Of a stretch of DNA of 64,000 nt, positions 26,229-37,475 are shown piece after piece. Both the position numbers and the translations under genes were made by a program. The notes beneath the pieces are model-generated. The model was not told the DNA's origin, made no database searches, and saw nothing but the letters and a program-made list of their open reading frames with translations. The DNA is from Phragmites australis (lineage: Eukaryota; Streptophyta; Magnoliopsida; Poales; Poaceae), in assembly GCF_958298935.1 (NCBI RefSeq), contig NC_084922.1, positions 48,825,458 through 48,889,457 of the forward strand, in the 5' to 3' direction. Positions within the stretch are counted from its first letter, which is position 1. Every line of letters starts with the position of its first letter.

Positions 26229-26579
26229 TCAAGATTTGTGGTCTTCCTCAAACAGAAAGGGAAACTCTTTTCTTAAGGTATCTTCTCGTTTCCACGTGGC
26301 TTCAGTGTGCCTGCTCCATTGCACTCGGCACAGTAGTACCATTGATCCTCTGGTTTGCCAGGTGACTACATCTAAGATCTTTGCTGGAACTTCCTGGTAC
26401 CGTAGATCGTCCTGTAGATTCAGCATTTCCATGGTGACATGCTCTTCTGGTACTCTCAAACACTTTTTCAGCTGGAAGACATTTTGTAAATCTGCCAACT
26501 CTTGTGGTAGCTGTATCTGGTAGGCCACTGCACCAACTTTTCTCATAACTTGGTAAGATCCTATATACCAGAGAGCCAA
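26229..26579 (-). pseudogene. Ty3/gypsy pol C-terminus (chromodomain-like)
   Basis: Encodes the end of a gypsy polyprotein: YIGSYQVMRKVGAVAYQI-type integrase C-terminal sequence followed by LDVVTWQTRGSMVLL and VQWSRHTEATWKRED, a chromodomain-like tail (the canonical W-W pattern is VQWxxxxxxExTWE). It sits just upstream of the polypurine tract and 3' LTR at 26198. The preceding RT, RNase H and integrase core are absent, so the element is internally deleted. Confidence 0.8.
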
Positions 26580-26656
26580 CTTTCCACGAACTCGGAACCT
26601 ACAGGTTCCTTGTATTGGTGAGACCTTAAGATATACATACTCTCCAATCTTAAAGT

Positions 26657-27061
26657 CTAGGTTTCTTCTTGTGTCTTAGCCTCTAGACTATACACCATGG
26701 GGTTTAGCTTACTCTCAAGGGTATGACAGGTTATTCGTGTCCCGTCATAATTGGTTAGGGTCACTGTCCTAGCTGCACAGACTATGGTGCTATCATGCTG
26801 AGTTAACCAATCCATTCCGAGGATTACATCAATCCCTTTGGATTTAAGCACAACTAGGTATGTTATGAATTCTACCCAACTTAGAGTGATCCTTACCTGA
26901 GAGCATCCCAATTGACACTTAATGTCAGCTCCAAGTGATATGGTTATCAGGTTTTTTTTTAAGTAATACTGTATGTATAGCATGTTTTGATACAAATCTT
27001 GATAATCTGAAAGAGTGTGATGCTCCAAAATCAAACAGTATTGTTGCAAGTATAGATTCAA
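26657..27061 (-). pseudogene. Ty3/gypsy aspartic protease region
   Basis: Contains the second half of a retroviral-type protease: DVILGMDWLTQHDSTIVC is the hallmark ILGMDWL motif of plant gypsy proteins, followed by CAARTVTLTNYDG. The N-terminal part with the catalytic DSG is not readable in this frame. Immediately beyond (26579-26657) the RT and integrase are missing, which marks the internal deletion. Confidence 0.8.
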
Positions 27062-27440
27062 CTAAAAACTCACCAAGCATAACTCCAGGTGCATCCTGAG
27101 CCTCCTGTGCATGGATGTGGTTGACACGGGCTCATCCAAAGGATTGCTACAACCTTGCTGGCTACTTAGGGGCGTGTGAGGTTCCATGGGTGGCCCTAGA
27201 CATCACAGGCCGAGGTCCATTCAAAGTGTTGGATTGGACGGATGCTGCTTGCTTGGCCTTATGGGGGTAGTTGGTGATGAAGTTCCTAATCTAACCATAG
27301 TTGAAACATGCCTTGCTTGGTTTGGTCACTTGGCCACCACTGTTTTACTGAGTCTTGTCATTTCTTTGGCTGTGGTAGAAAGGGTTAGGCTGGTGTGAAG
27401 TACATGATGGAGTCCTGAACTGCATGGTAGTTTGAGCCTT

Positions 27441-27883
27441 CTATCCGGAGAAGGCATTACACTTGAACCTCTGGAACCTTTGATGTTGTTGAGCCTTATG
27501 AGTAGCAAACTTGCACTCTTTGTCCTTGTATAGTTCTGCCCTTGCTTCTTCCAGCAATATGGTCATGTTCATCAAGGTGTTGAAGTTTGGGTAGATGTGA
27601 GGAGTCAACTGAGCCTTCAATTTGCTTTCTAGCTGTTTCTTGAACCTAATCTGTTTCTTCTTGTCGGTGGACACTTCTTCCGGTGCATAGCGGGATAGCT
27701 CAATAAACTTGCGAATGTATTCATTCATAATCATATTGTCTTGTTTCAGTATTCAGAATTCATCTGCTTTAAGCTCCATAGTACCCTCCAGAATGTGATA
27801 CCAGCGGAACTCTTCCACAAACTCTTCCTAGGTGATTGCTACGACATTGTCTGCAACTTTGCAGTATATTGAGGGTTAGTTTC
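27441..27883 (-). pseudogene. Ty3/gypsy gag fragment, split by a nested element
   Basis: A gag domain with FVEEFRWYHI, IRKFIELSRYAPEEVSTD and the capsid-like KAQLTPHIYPNF stretch, closely matching the Retrotrans_gag consensus. There are internal stops (for example in the ITxEEF and ADEF segments). The coding sequence stops abruptly at 27883, where the LTR of another element begins. Confidence 0.8.
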
Positions 27884-28754
27884 TGACAATGATTTCAGGG
27901 TGTACCAGTCGATAGACATGTGAACAACGCTTGCGGTATGCGTATGTTTGTGATGAATTCAAGAACACACGGATTATCCAGGTTCGGGTTTCCCTAAGGA
28001 TAACAATCCTACGTCATGTGTATTTTGTTATCAGATGTTTTTGAACTAGTTATCCCTCCTCCCTTTACAAACTTGGTCCTCCTCTCTATATATACTAGAG
28101 TGAAGAAGAACTTACAAGTGGGTCGTGCTTAGCAGACCCATACCTAGCCAAATATTCTACTCTTGGATCATCATCATGGAGAACCGGATGAACCCAACTT
28201 TCCCTAAGAGCTCTGCATGTTCGTCCCATCCATGGAACGCTACCGCACCTACCTCTCCCTGGTCGCTCGGCCTGTCCCATCGGCATGCACTGCAATTTCG
28301 TCTGCCAAGCTGTCCCGTCCCTACGCTCCATGAGTCTACATGCAAAATCATCCACTTGCCTGGTCATTCTGCAGATCCTATCTCATCCGTCACGTGGTGC
28401 AAGCCGGTTCGCAACACCCCAATCTGTAGCAATTAATGCTATGGGATGGGGCACTGCCCATCTGCACCGACCACAACTTTGTTTGCTAGAGGAGGTGCTT
28501 CGGGAAAGAAAACAGTCGAGTAGACATCAATAAATACGATTAGACATGTTAGGCATGAGCGTCCCGCGATCAGCAAGGGTGGTTGGGGGACCATATTATA
28601 TCAAAAGCAGGCTAGTTGCGTAAGCCTCGTGCTGGTCGTGCGAGCCAATGGCTGGTTGCGCGATGGACCAGGGTTCAGGAAATATCCCCCACCGGTCGCC
28701 ACATTCCTCGTGGGGTCCGTTAGTCAGGATGCCCCCATACTCAATACTCCGACA
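27884..28754 (-). mobile_element. 3' LTR of a second, nested gypsy element
   Basis: On the minus strand it starts TGTCGGAGTATTG at 28754, right after the purine tract GCTTGGGGGTTAC, and ends ATTGTCA at 27884: an 871-bp LTR with TG...CA ends. A TATA box (CTATATATACTAG, about 28084-28096, palindromic) lies in it. It abuts the gag fragment of the outer element, so this element landed inside that gag. Confidence 0.75.
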
Positions 28755-29639
28755 GTAACCCCCAAGCTACTCCGTGGCTGTGGTCAGGTCTGGTCACACG
28801 ACTTGGTTCCCGTGGGAATATAGTCCACTCAGAGAGTGGTTGTTGACGTTGTTTAGCTTTCAGAGTTTGACTCTGAACTTCACGTCATGTGGGGATGTTA
28901 AGCGTCCTTAAAAAGAAAGAGAGAGGAACATTGATTGTCGCTGAGCTCGAGGAACTTTCGGTTCCCTATGCGCGTCCCCTTGGATTTCAAGCAGTTCAGA
29001 TGCCGCGCCGGTTGAGGTTCTTCAGTAATTCAGAGAGTGAGGTGGTGGATCTTTATGATATGCAAGAGTAGGCAGAACCTTTCCATCAACTCAGCTCTAG
29101 CCACTTGAGTCGAGAGGGAAATAACGAGCATTTAATAGGATAATTAGCCTGGTCGAATGTAACTATCCTTCCTGTAACCTATCTTTTCCATGAATAAAAA
29201 TGTTCTAGCCCTTTCTGATGGCCTCGCCGATGGCTGAAAGACCATCCGTGAGCCTTGCGAGTTTTGGACCGTCTGGTTTGAACCATTGTTCGGAGTGTTC
29301 AGAGAGTTTTCCCCGTGCTATCGTGGTGAGTAGGCTCTGACTGTTCCGCCCTGCTCGTTAGTTAGGCTTTCAAAGCGCGGGACAACCCTTAGCACGATAA
29401 GTGCCTCGGCGGCAACCAACGCTCGACCCAAGTGGGGACTTGAGGCATTGTGGTCGTTATCCCGAGCCATTTGTACCTCTGATATTGAGCTAGCAGCGAT
29501 CCCACACTATTCAAGAGCTCTCAGCAACCCGATCGTTTTAACTTCCTGGCCACCAAGTCCCGTAGTGGTCGTCGAGCATTGTCACGTGCTGTGGTCAGAG
29601 AGCCAATCTGGCGGGGGTCCGTTGTCGGTCATGAAATCC
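28755..29639 (-). other. Nested gypsy element, 3' untranslated segment
   Basis: Sequence between the pol remnant and the 3' LTR of the nested element. It holds no recognisable domain. Length and position fit the non-coding region commonly found after pol in large plant gypsy elements. Confidence 0.5.
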
Positions 29640-30440
29640 TGCAAAACAGAGTCTGGTCTTATTAACTTTTTAAAAAACTTAAAAGTTATATTCCACGCTC
29701 ATCTGAAAAGTTATGCAAAATAGAGAAATAAGCATATCTCCGAGCAGCCCTACACATAGAACTTGCACAACAGGGCGGTATTCCAGGAGTTATGTAATTC
29801 ACGGCCATCCTCTGTGGCTAGGTTGACAGCACCAGATCGGGTGACATTGACCACTCTATAGGGACCTTCCCCCTCGGGGGAAAGTTTATTCCGATTGATC
29901 TTATCCTAAATTTGCCTAAGGACGAGGTCACCTACAACCAGTCTCCGCTCCTGCACCTTGCGGTTGTGATAGTCTGAAGCTCTGGTGATATCGGGCAGCT
30001 CAAATTAGAGCATGTTCGCAAAACTCTTCGATCAGGTTTACATCATCCTCTTGTCGTGCCACCTATTCGTCATCCGAGTAGTTGGCCACTCGGGGCGATT
30101 GAAAGGCAATCTCGGAGGAAAGCATTGCCTCTACGTCAAAAACAAGGAAGAAAGGGGTTTCGGCCGTAGTCCTACTAGGAGTCGTTCGCAACAACCAGAG
30201 TATTGTGGGTAGTTCATCCATCTAGTGTCTTAAATAGCTTTTAAGCCGATCAAAGACCCGAGTTTTGATCCCTTTGTAGTATCATCCCATTAGCCCTTTT
30301 GACATGTCCACTCTGTGGGTGTGTCACCGACGTATAGCAAACTTTGGTGCCGATCTCTTCGCGGTAGTCCTAAAAAGAACTATTGGCAAACTAAGTCTCG
30401 TTATCCGTAATTATGCGATTTGGACTACCAAACATTAAAT
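29640..30440 (-). pseudogene. Ty3/gypsy integrase fragment (nested element)
   Basis: On the minus strand about 30440-30230 reads as an integrase core: a SPNRIITDN-type segment with the second catalytic Asp, then KVCYTSVTHPQS. About 30190-29740 reads as the later part, including FFLVYGAEAMLPSEI-like and HPxxxGxV-type positions. Stops interrupt it. RT is absent because the element ends at 30440 against LTR sequence of the outer element. It belongs with the LTR at 27884-28754. Confidence 0.75.
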
Positions 30441-31039
30441 AGTAAGGTACCGGTTTCACACATTTATGAAAACTAATTATGATTAAGCATTAAATAGTAA
30501 GGCACACAATCCTAAGCATACTAGTAACAAGGTCTTTGTCTTAGCATAATAAAAGTTGTCAAGATGACTGTACCAGGGTTACCAAGGTTATGTTCAAGTC
30601 AAAGCAATTCGGCTAGCTATTCTATTGTAGGACATAACTAGATCAACCATTTAAATTATGCCAATAATTAATACTTCATGCGAATACTTAGTGGAAAATG
30701 ACTGCAAGGTGGCAAAGGCGGCACGACGGTGGCAGAAGGTAGGCAAGTGGGGCCATGGGTGGTGACTTGGTGCGGGGTCCACCTGCGGCGTGCTCAGGTG
30801 TGAGCGTGCTGCGGGAGGAGGAAGAAGGGGTGACGGGCTGGCACAAGCGGGCCACACAAGAAGAAAAGAAGAGTGGGCCGAGGTAGGTGAGCTGGGCCAG
30901 GGAAGGAAGAGAGAGGGAGAGTAGGCTTGACCTGAGAGAGATTGAGCCCGGGAAAGAAGGTTTGGAAACTTGATTTGAATTGATTTCTTTTGCAAAGATT
31001 TCGGATTTTGAATTTTTCTGAAAATCAGGATGCTCAACA
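30441..31039 (-). mobile_element. Deleted 5' LTR of the outer gypsy element
   Basis: Shares two blocks with the LTR at 24.1-26.2 kb: 30447-30690 matches 24116-24370 with few differences, and 30700-31039 matches 25860-26198. The 1.5 kb between these blocks in the other copy is deleted here. On the minus strand it begins TGTTGAGCATCC at 31039. Its position downstream of the gag (minus orientation) fits the 5' LTR of the same element, though it could be a separate insertion. Confidence 0.65.
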
Positions 31040-31053
31040 ACACTCATACATGT

Positions 31054-31955
31054 GAGAAATTTTACTATACAATCGTGGTACATAGCTGGCTACATACGAG
31101 CTAATAAAAAAGTGATGCATGTGGAGGTGGGACCAAGAGAATCTGAGCCTACTTGATCGACCCATTTGAGCTTCTTCCTCGAGGATTCAGGAATCCCCAA
31201 GTCCCCAACCACCATAGATGCTCTCGTGCTCTTCGCTGATGCAGCGGCACTGGCACCCTTCGCTCTTCTCCATTGCTACTACCGCTGGCATTCCTCGTCT
31301 CACCGCCACCCTCACTGTTGTTGTCAGCAGCATCTTTGCTGCGGCCCTTGCCGCCCTCGCCGCTACTACAGCCGCTCTGCGACCTTCGCCATCGTGCTAC
31401 CTCTAGCTCTTCTTTGCCGCTCCGCCACTCACACCTATGCTATTGCGCTAGCTCCTCTCCTACTACTAGCTCTTCATCACCTCTCCCAGACACATCAGAT
31501 GCGATTTTTTATTCAACTTAAAGTTCCAAGTCGAAGAAGGATGAATTTGGCTCCATAGTCAAATGCTTCCATCGGCCTAAATTGTTCGTTCGCGTGGATT
31601 AGTATGAATCTAATGAAAACAACCTCACATTTTATTTCCAATTTTTGCCCATGAATAAATGTGAGAACGATGAGGTCTATTTACTTGGATCTCAAGTTCT
31701 TGATTACTTGACCCGTCTCCTCTTTCTAGCTCCTCCATGTGAGATATGATGGAGGAAGAACTAGGTAGGAACGACGAAGTGATGGACTCTTGGTGCCCAT
31801 GGCAATGGCAGTGTTGCTATATTTGTATAACTCTGTGGCCATTTTCTCTAGCTCTGCTTGTTGTTTTCATCTTCTCTAGCCCACACAACCACGCATCGAG
31901 CTTTTATTGGCTCATTATACAACCAGCTCTGCACGGTTGTATAGTAAAATTTCTC
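31054..31955. mobile_element. MULE-like TIR element with GC-rich interior
   Basis: The ends are long inverted repeats: GAGAAATTTTACTATACAA at 31054, and the same 19 bases as the complement of the right end at 31955, with complementarity continuing imperfectly for about 70 bp. The interior is non-transposase. 31190-31500 is rich in CT and GC codon-like sequence. I find no identical 9-bp flanks (catacatgt against tgtatgtgg), so assignment to MULE rests on the TIRs. Confidence 0.65.
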
Positions 31956-33118
31956 TGTATGTGGGCAGGTTGGCACACTCTATAAGCAGTCTAACCAATT
32001 GCGTTATGCACAGTTCTCAAAAGTTTCAATTTAAATAACTGTGAATCCAAACCCTTAATTGGAAAACTTTTGATCTTTGTCAGGGTAAGCTTTAACCCTA
32101 CCTACCTAGCTTCATCTTCCCTTTACCCTTCCCCAACCCCAAACGACAAGGACATTCCCCTTCCCCACTCCAAAACAACAAGGACAACGACATGTCCTCT
32201 GTCGGTGGCACCGTTGCTAAGCAACTGAGGCCTTGATCCTCCATTCCTGCTCAGGCTTACTTGCGATGCAACATCAATGAGTCAAAAAGACAATGCGCGG
32301 CAACAAGTGAATGGTGCCTCATCGAGTGAAGGGCACCAACGTGCGACTGGCTCAAGGATGATGCCACTAGAATTGGAGGCAATGTCAAGGGTGGGAATGG
32401 GGGCGCAAGAGGATCAACCCTTGACCCTCTTTAGTTTGTTACAAATGAACTAAAAACTCACTTTCTCATCTAATTACTGGATTTCTTAAATAAACAAATG
32501 AATTAAAGAGGGTAAGAGGATACCCTAAGGTTCACCTATTGGCACCTCTAGATGAGATGCTGTCCTATGTCTATTTTGGCCTAAGGCAACATGAGAGAAG
32601 GAGAGGAAGGAAAAGTGCATGAATGGGACTGAGGTAGAAGTAGGGCTCCTTTGAAACGTAGGAATTTCACAGGAATGGTACATAAATTTTACAGAAATCA
32701 GTTCAATTTCACAGAAAAATAAGGATTTAGAAAAAATCCCACAATCCAAAAGAGGCCTAAAAAGGAAGGTGAGGTTAGGGAAAAGTGGTCATTTGGGCCC
32801 ATGCGAAGAAAAGGAAACCGAATGGCATAGAACAGGTGGTGAGTGTGCGCAAAAATTATTTTCGATTAAGCAACAACTGCTTCAGTTAATTAAAACCCTA
32901 GCACAGGAAGAGAGCTATAAATACGATTACTCAACTTTATGTATTCTTGTTGCACCCATTCTCTCTTGAAGCCGCTATATATTTGGCTAGACAACTCCTA
33001 GTGGTTGCTTCTTCTGACGTGACAGTCTCTTGTAAAAAATATCACTTTAAGGTTGTTGCTGCTCTTAAGAGTAGATATTTTTTTTAAGGATGGAGTATTC
33101 TTAAAAGCTTTAATTAAA
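31956..33118. other. Intergenic; possible 117-bp MITE at 32642-32758
   Basis: A short segment GGGCTCCTTTGAAACG ... CAAAAGAGGCC has inverted-like ends and an AT-rich core, in the style of small grass MITEs. The rest has no gene or clear repeat boundary. Confidence 0.35.
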
Positions 33119-33824
33119 GAGAACTGCTATTTATCTGTCGATAGGAATCGAGGGAGAAATCTATCGAATTTTTGTACTATACGATTTGCGTGGAGATTTG
33201 TGCACGCCCTTTTTCTCCGGCGAGCTCTCATTATCCCCAGCAAGGTCTTCTTCTCCGGCGAGCTCCCTTAGGGTTAGGGTTCGGGTTTTAGGAGGGATTG
33301 TGGGGGCTGCTGGCTTAGAGGGATCTCCAGGGGAGGCCGCCAGCCCGGCGGTGGTGGCGGTCGCGAGGGTGGGGCGGTGAGGCCAACCGATTGGGTGGGG
33401 ATGGCGATGGGGGCGTCGAGGTAGGTGGGGTTAGTGGTGGCGGCGGTCAAGGGCGGTGGATCCGGCGGCGGGGGTGCTGTCGGAGCTGGGCGGGGAGGCG
33501 GTGGCGGCGGGGGTGCTGAGCACGGCTAGGAGAAGCGGTGGCGGCGGAGGATGGAGAGGAGCGACAGAGGAGGGCGGGCCGTGTCGGGGTTAGAGACAAC
33601 AATGGCAAGGCAGAGGGTGGTGGAGGCGACGCACAGGGCGGGTGGGGAGCGGCGCACGGAGCGGTGGAGGTGGTTCACGGGTCGGGCAGAGTGGATAAGC
33701 ATGGGGCGGCAGGGTGCTCGGAGTAGTTAAAGAGGTGAGGGGCGCTCGGGACCGTTGGATGAGATCAAAGGTTTAAAATTAAGATTTTATCCTTAAATCT
33801 ATCTACAGATAAATAGACACTCTC
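33119..33824. mobile_element. Non-autonomous Mutator-like element, Pack-MULE candidate
   Basis: Terminal inverted repeats GAGAACTGCTATTTATCTGT (33119) and GAGAGTGTCTATTTATCTGT (complement of the end at 33824) match at 21 of the first 26 positions. They are flanked by a perfect 9-bp duplication TTAATTAAA (33110-33118 and 33825-33833), the diagnostic size for Mutator elements. The interior (33190-33740) is strongly GC-rich and unlike its AT-rich surroundings, with no transposase. This is the usual look of a Pack-MULE carrying a captured gene piece. The source gene is not recognisable to me. Confidence 0.82.
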
Positions 33825-33833
33825 TTAATTAAA

Positions 33834-34217
33834 ACATCTAAACCACAAAGAGCCTGCTGCAACAGTTTTGAACGAATGCTTGCCATTTACCTACCAATAC
33901 CCTAAAACCTTTCCACTGCCATGTTGACATATGGTTGTTGCTCACAATCTTAGTGTAGTTGTGCTATTCACCGAGCACAATCTTGTACTTTACGAGGTAA
34001 GACTTAAGAGGTGAGCTGCTGCAACATTTAGTTACTGTAGTTGACTGCGGGATAGACCTGTAAAATGTATAGCAAGCCATAATGAAAACACACGTTTTTA
34101 GAAGATAGTTGCCACTTTCTTAGTAGTGTGTAGCCAACTATAACCCATTTTTGTTGCATCTAATTAAACCCTGCCACATTTGCTGCTTATCACATTAGAT
34201 GCTGCTCATAAACCCTC
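33834..34217. other. Upstream region of gene B, no further feature
   Basis: AT-rich DNA between the MULE-like element and the gene B promoter. I see no coding region or repeat boundary here. Confidence 0.5.
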
Positions 34218-34226
34218 CTATAAATG
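34218..34226 (+). promoter_or_regulatory. TATA box of gene B
   Basis: CTATAAATG in the context CCTCCTATAAATGTACC, about 100 bp upstream of the gene B start codon, a normal spacing for a plant core promoter with a short 5' UTR. Confidence 0.65.
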
Positions 34227-34319
34227 TACCCTGAAATGCAATCTTGCATCTCTCATTCCCTATGAAAAAAAATCTTGCCTCACCCTCTTCCTCTGTCAAA
34301 CAAGGTAGGTCCATCTGCA

Positions 34320-36243
34320 ATGGAAATCACCATGGAGTTCCAGAAGGGCCCTCTCCGTCGTATCGTCTTCATCGCCATTGAGATGTGGCTTGCAGCCGCC
34401 CTTGCTCTGCTCATCTTATTCGTGCTTGCAAACATCGGCAGATCGTCGGACATGCTGGCGAAGAGCAACTACACTACGATTGGAGTGGCTCCTCCGGAAG
34501 ATATTACATCTCAAGATTCTGGTGAGGTACTATCGTTTCTGGTGATCTTTTTTTTTCATACTTTGTTTTTTTGGTTCGTGAATATAGTATTTGGCCTGTA
34601 CTTTCATTTCATTCTGACAGTGTGGATGAATATGCATGTATACCAACATTTGCATCTCAGATGGTTGAATCCTAGCGTCTCGCTTTGCTGAATGGTTCTA
34701 GAGAATTTCGAGGACACAGTCGTTAGCGATTTAAAATTTGCCGCTCGAAGTCTCAATGACCGAATGACGTATGATCGATTAGGTCATTTTTTTAGCCATC
34801 CTGATCAGAAAAAAAATCTAGATAAGAATTTGAATAGGAAGTGAAATCTGAAAATAAGGTACTGATGCTAATTCTTATCATAGTTGAGACAGTACCTGAG
34901 TAGGGGAAAGAAAGAACCACAGCATGCAGCAGCGAAATATGAACAGGGAAAAACTGAAAGTTATTCTGGGGTACAGTCCATTTTATTCTACATTAAAACG
35001 TGGCAATCCAACTCAAAATTTCGATGTCAGTTATAGGTTTTTTTGGGAGTTGTATTCATTGTAGATGTACAGTACAAATCAGTGTACTTCCCCTTTTATG
35101 GAAGTACTGCGATTCAATTTACAGGAATCCTCTCTGTAGTTCTGTGACTATAAAAGAAAATAGGGGCTGACATTATTTGAACTTTCAACCATTGCTGCAA
35201 AATTGGAGCTGTACAGTCAATTTTAGGAAAGCAACTATAAAAGAATCCTTTTTATGCGTGTGAAAGAATGGTGAGATTGACGAACTGCACCCTCAGTTCG
35301 GATTCGCAGATTTGGCTGAGCTGCTTCCCAAGGTCGCCACCGACGACAGGACGGTGATCATCACGTCGGTGAACGAAGCGTTCGCGCGGCCCAACTCGCT
35401 GCTCGACCTCTTCCGAGAGAGCTTTCGATCCGGCGAGGGGATCAGTCACCTCCTCAACCACGTCCTCGTCGTCGCCGTCGACGCCAAGGCGTTCGTCCAC
35501 TGCAGGGCTGTGCACCCTCACTGCTACCTCCTCGAGGTGACGTCCATGAACCTGAGCTCCGCGAACAACTTCATGAGCGAGGCCTACGTGGAGCTGGTCT
35601 GGACCAAGCTCTCGCTGCAGCAGCGCGTCCTCGAGCTCGGCTACAACTTCCTCTTCACGGTATGCATCAACGGCTCGAGGTTTCCTCTCGATCTTAGCTG
35701 ACGGCTGTGCAGTATCATGATCGTCGAGATGTGCAGGACGTGGACATCGTGTGGCTCCGCAACCCGTTCCGGCACATCAGCGTGTTCGCGGACATGACGA
35801 CGTCGAGCGACGTCTTCTTCGGCGACATCGACAACCTCGACACCTTTCCCAACACCGGGTTCTACTACGTCAAGGCGACGAACCGGACCGTCGAGATGCT
35901 GCGGCGGTGGCGCGCGGCGCGGGCGCGATTCGAGCCGAACCACGAGCAGCACATCTTCAACCAGATCAAGCACGAGCTCGCCGCGGAGCTGGGCGCGCGC
36001 ATCCAGTTCCTCGACACGGCGCGCTTCGGCGGCTTCTGCCAGTTCTTCCGCAACGACATAGCCGTGGCCTGCACGATGCACGCCAACTGCTGCGTCGGGC
36101 TCGGGAACAAGCTGCACGACCTGAGGGACGTGCTGGGCCAGTGGCGGAACTACACGGGCCTGACGCCGCAGGAGAAGAGCAGCCGGGGGTTTACGTGGAG
36201 GGTTCCTGCCAAGTGCGGGACGCCAGACAAAAAGAACCCGTGA
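34320..36243 (+). CDS. Gene B: nucleotide-diphospho-sugar transferase family (PF03407) protein
   Basis: Second intact array member, 358 aa. Exons 34320-34526, 35297-35659 and 35737-36243 are GT-AG, phase 0, with the same codon counts for exons 1 and 2 (69 and 121) as gene D. The membrane anchor is about residues 15-40 and follows a longer basic N-terminus (LRR before the hydrophobic run), as expected of a type II Golgi protein. Exon 2 has DRTVIITSVNEAF, HPHCYLLEV and LQQRVLELGYNFLFT. Exon 3 opens with DVDIVWLRNPF and contains NTGFYYVKATNRT, HEQHIFNQIKHEL, FGGFCQFF and CTMHANCCVGLGNKLHDL. Intron 1 is 770 bp. The sugar and acceptor are unknown. The family's GT77 relatives add arabinose or xylose to wall glycans. 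Confidence 0.92.
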
Positions 36244-36514
36244 ACTCGAGAAATGTGAAACCACTTGTATAAGCAACCTGTCGTGCTCTCCATGCTGTCG
36301 AACTGACTTTGAGATCCATGCTGAAGCAACACGAATCTCAAATCCAGTTCAACAGAAAGTATAGTACGCACAAGCGGCCGTTTTTACACGTGGGAAAACT
36401 GTGGTCGGCATTGCTACTGCTAGCTATTGCATTTTGGCAGGTTAATTACCGTTGTGGCGATATTGTTGGTTAATGAATAATCTGAAAGTTGAATAAAATT
36501 GGAGCAGCTTTAGT
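36244..36514. other. Gene B 3' flank
   Basis: Short downstream region, probably the 3' UTR (ATGTGAAACCACTTGTATAAG follows the stop). No clear polyadenylation signal and no further feature. Confidence 0.4.
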
Positions 36515-36690
36515 AACTAACCATGTAACTCGCTCATCACACAAAGGCAATTCACCTGGGGTAAACAGGCACGTACGCAAAAGCGAGTCCTACGTATAGT
36601 TTAGTGCACACACATGCATGCAAATGCGCTATGTTGTGTTGCCTGGTCTGGTCGGCGTCTCGAAACATTTGGGAGGTGCTTACGTAGTTG
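36515..36690 (+). promoter_or_regulatory. Orphan promoter of lost gene C
   Basis: This block aligns with the promoter of gene E (about 43600-43800). Shared phrases include CTCAxxACxCAAAGxCAATTCA, GTACGCAAAxxCGAG, CCTGGTCTGGTCGG (CCTGTCCTGGTCGG in E) and TACGTAGTTG. In gene E it precedes exon 1 by about 100 bp. Here no exon 1 follows, and copia sequence takes its place. Confidence 0.65.
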
Positions 36691-36734
36691 CTTCCCTTAA
36701 TGTGATAGTGTCCAGCTCCTTTTATTTTTTGTTT

Positions 36735-37473
36735 TTCATCTACTCCGGCCGTTTAGGCTGCCAGCGGTTAGACTAGAGTCAATAGGTGGTCGGAGCGCAG
36801 AGCCGAAATGCATTTGACGGTTTGATCGGGAATATGACAGTCAGATCGCTGTAACCTGTGAACTCTACAACAAAACTCGAAGAGGTACTCTCTTGTGTGA
36901 GTATGTGCTCGTTTGCAAAGAGAGAGTTCTTGTGTGAGAGAAAATTAGGGTTAGGGAGAAGTGAGGAGAATGTTAGATCCACCAAATCCAACCACTTAAG
37001 AGTGAGATTTGTGAGGATTTGGAGCCTCTCCTCTCTTGTTGGCTCTCATCTCTTGTACTTCATCTTCATGGTGGACTGTTTGCTCACTGTCGTTCGTGAT
37101 TTTTTCCTCTAAGGGGTTTTCACGTAAACCTTTGTGTCTACTTTTGATTTGATACTTCTCTTGCCATATGTGTTGATTGCTCATCATCTAACTTGCTATT
37201 AGTGCCATCTCTCAAGTTCTTAGTGTATAGCTAATTGACATATAAGACATGTTAGTGTTCTTTGATATGTTGATGTTTGGATCATGGGGATTAAAGGTGT
37301 AACGAGTTAATTGCCGCAAGTGTTTGCTTATAAATCCATTGGATAGCTTGTAGTCAAGAGATTTGAAGCTTAGGGCTTTGTTCTTGTTTATGAACACAAG
37401 GTGTTCGACGAAATGCTTGTGACACATTAGCTTGCTAATTAGCTCGCGCTTCGGTTGCCCCTCTAGGACCACA
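36735..37473 (+). mobile_element. Probable 5' LTR of Ty1/copia element
   Basis: The right end is set by a primer-binding site: ...GGACCACA, then TGGTATCAAAAC at 37476, close to the TGGTATCAGAGC initiator-tRNA complement common in plant copia elements. The phrase GGGGTTTTCACGTAAACC in the last 400 bp is typical of copia LTR U5. The left end is not resolved. Confidence 0.55.
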
Positions 37474-37475
37474 AG

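Noticed and set aside
31166..31558. Possible 130-codon gene inside the TIR element
   Set aside because: Cys/His/Leu-rich translation without recognisable motifs or splice context. Kept only as possible captured cargo.
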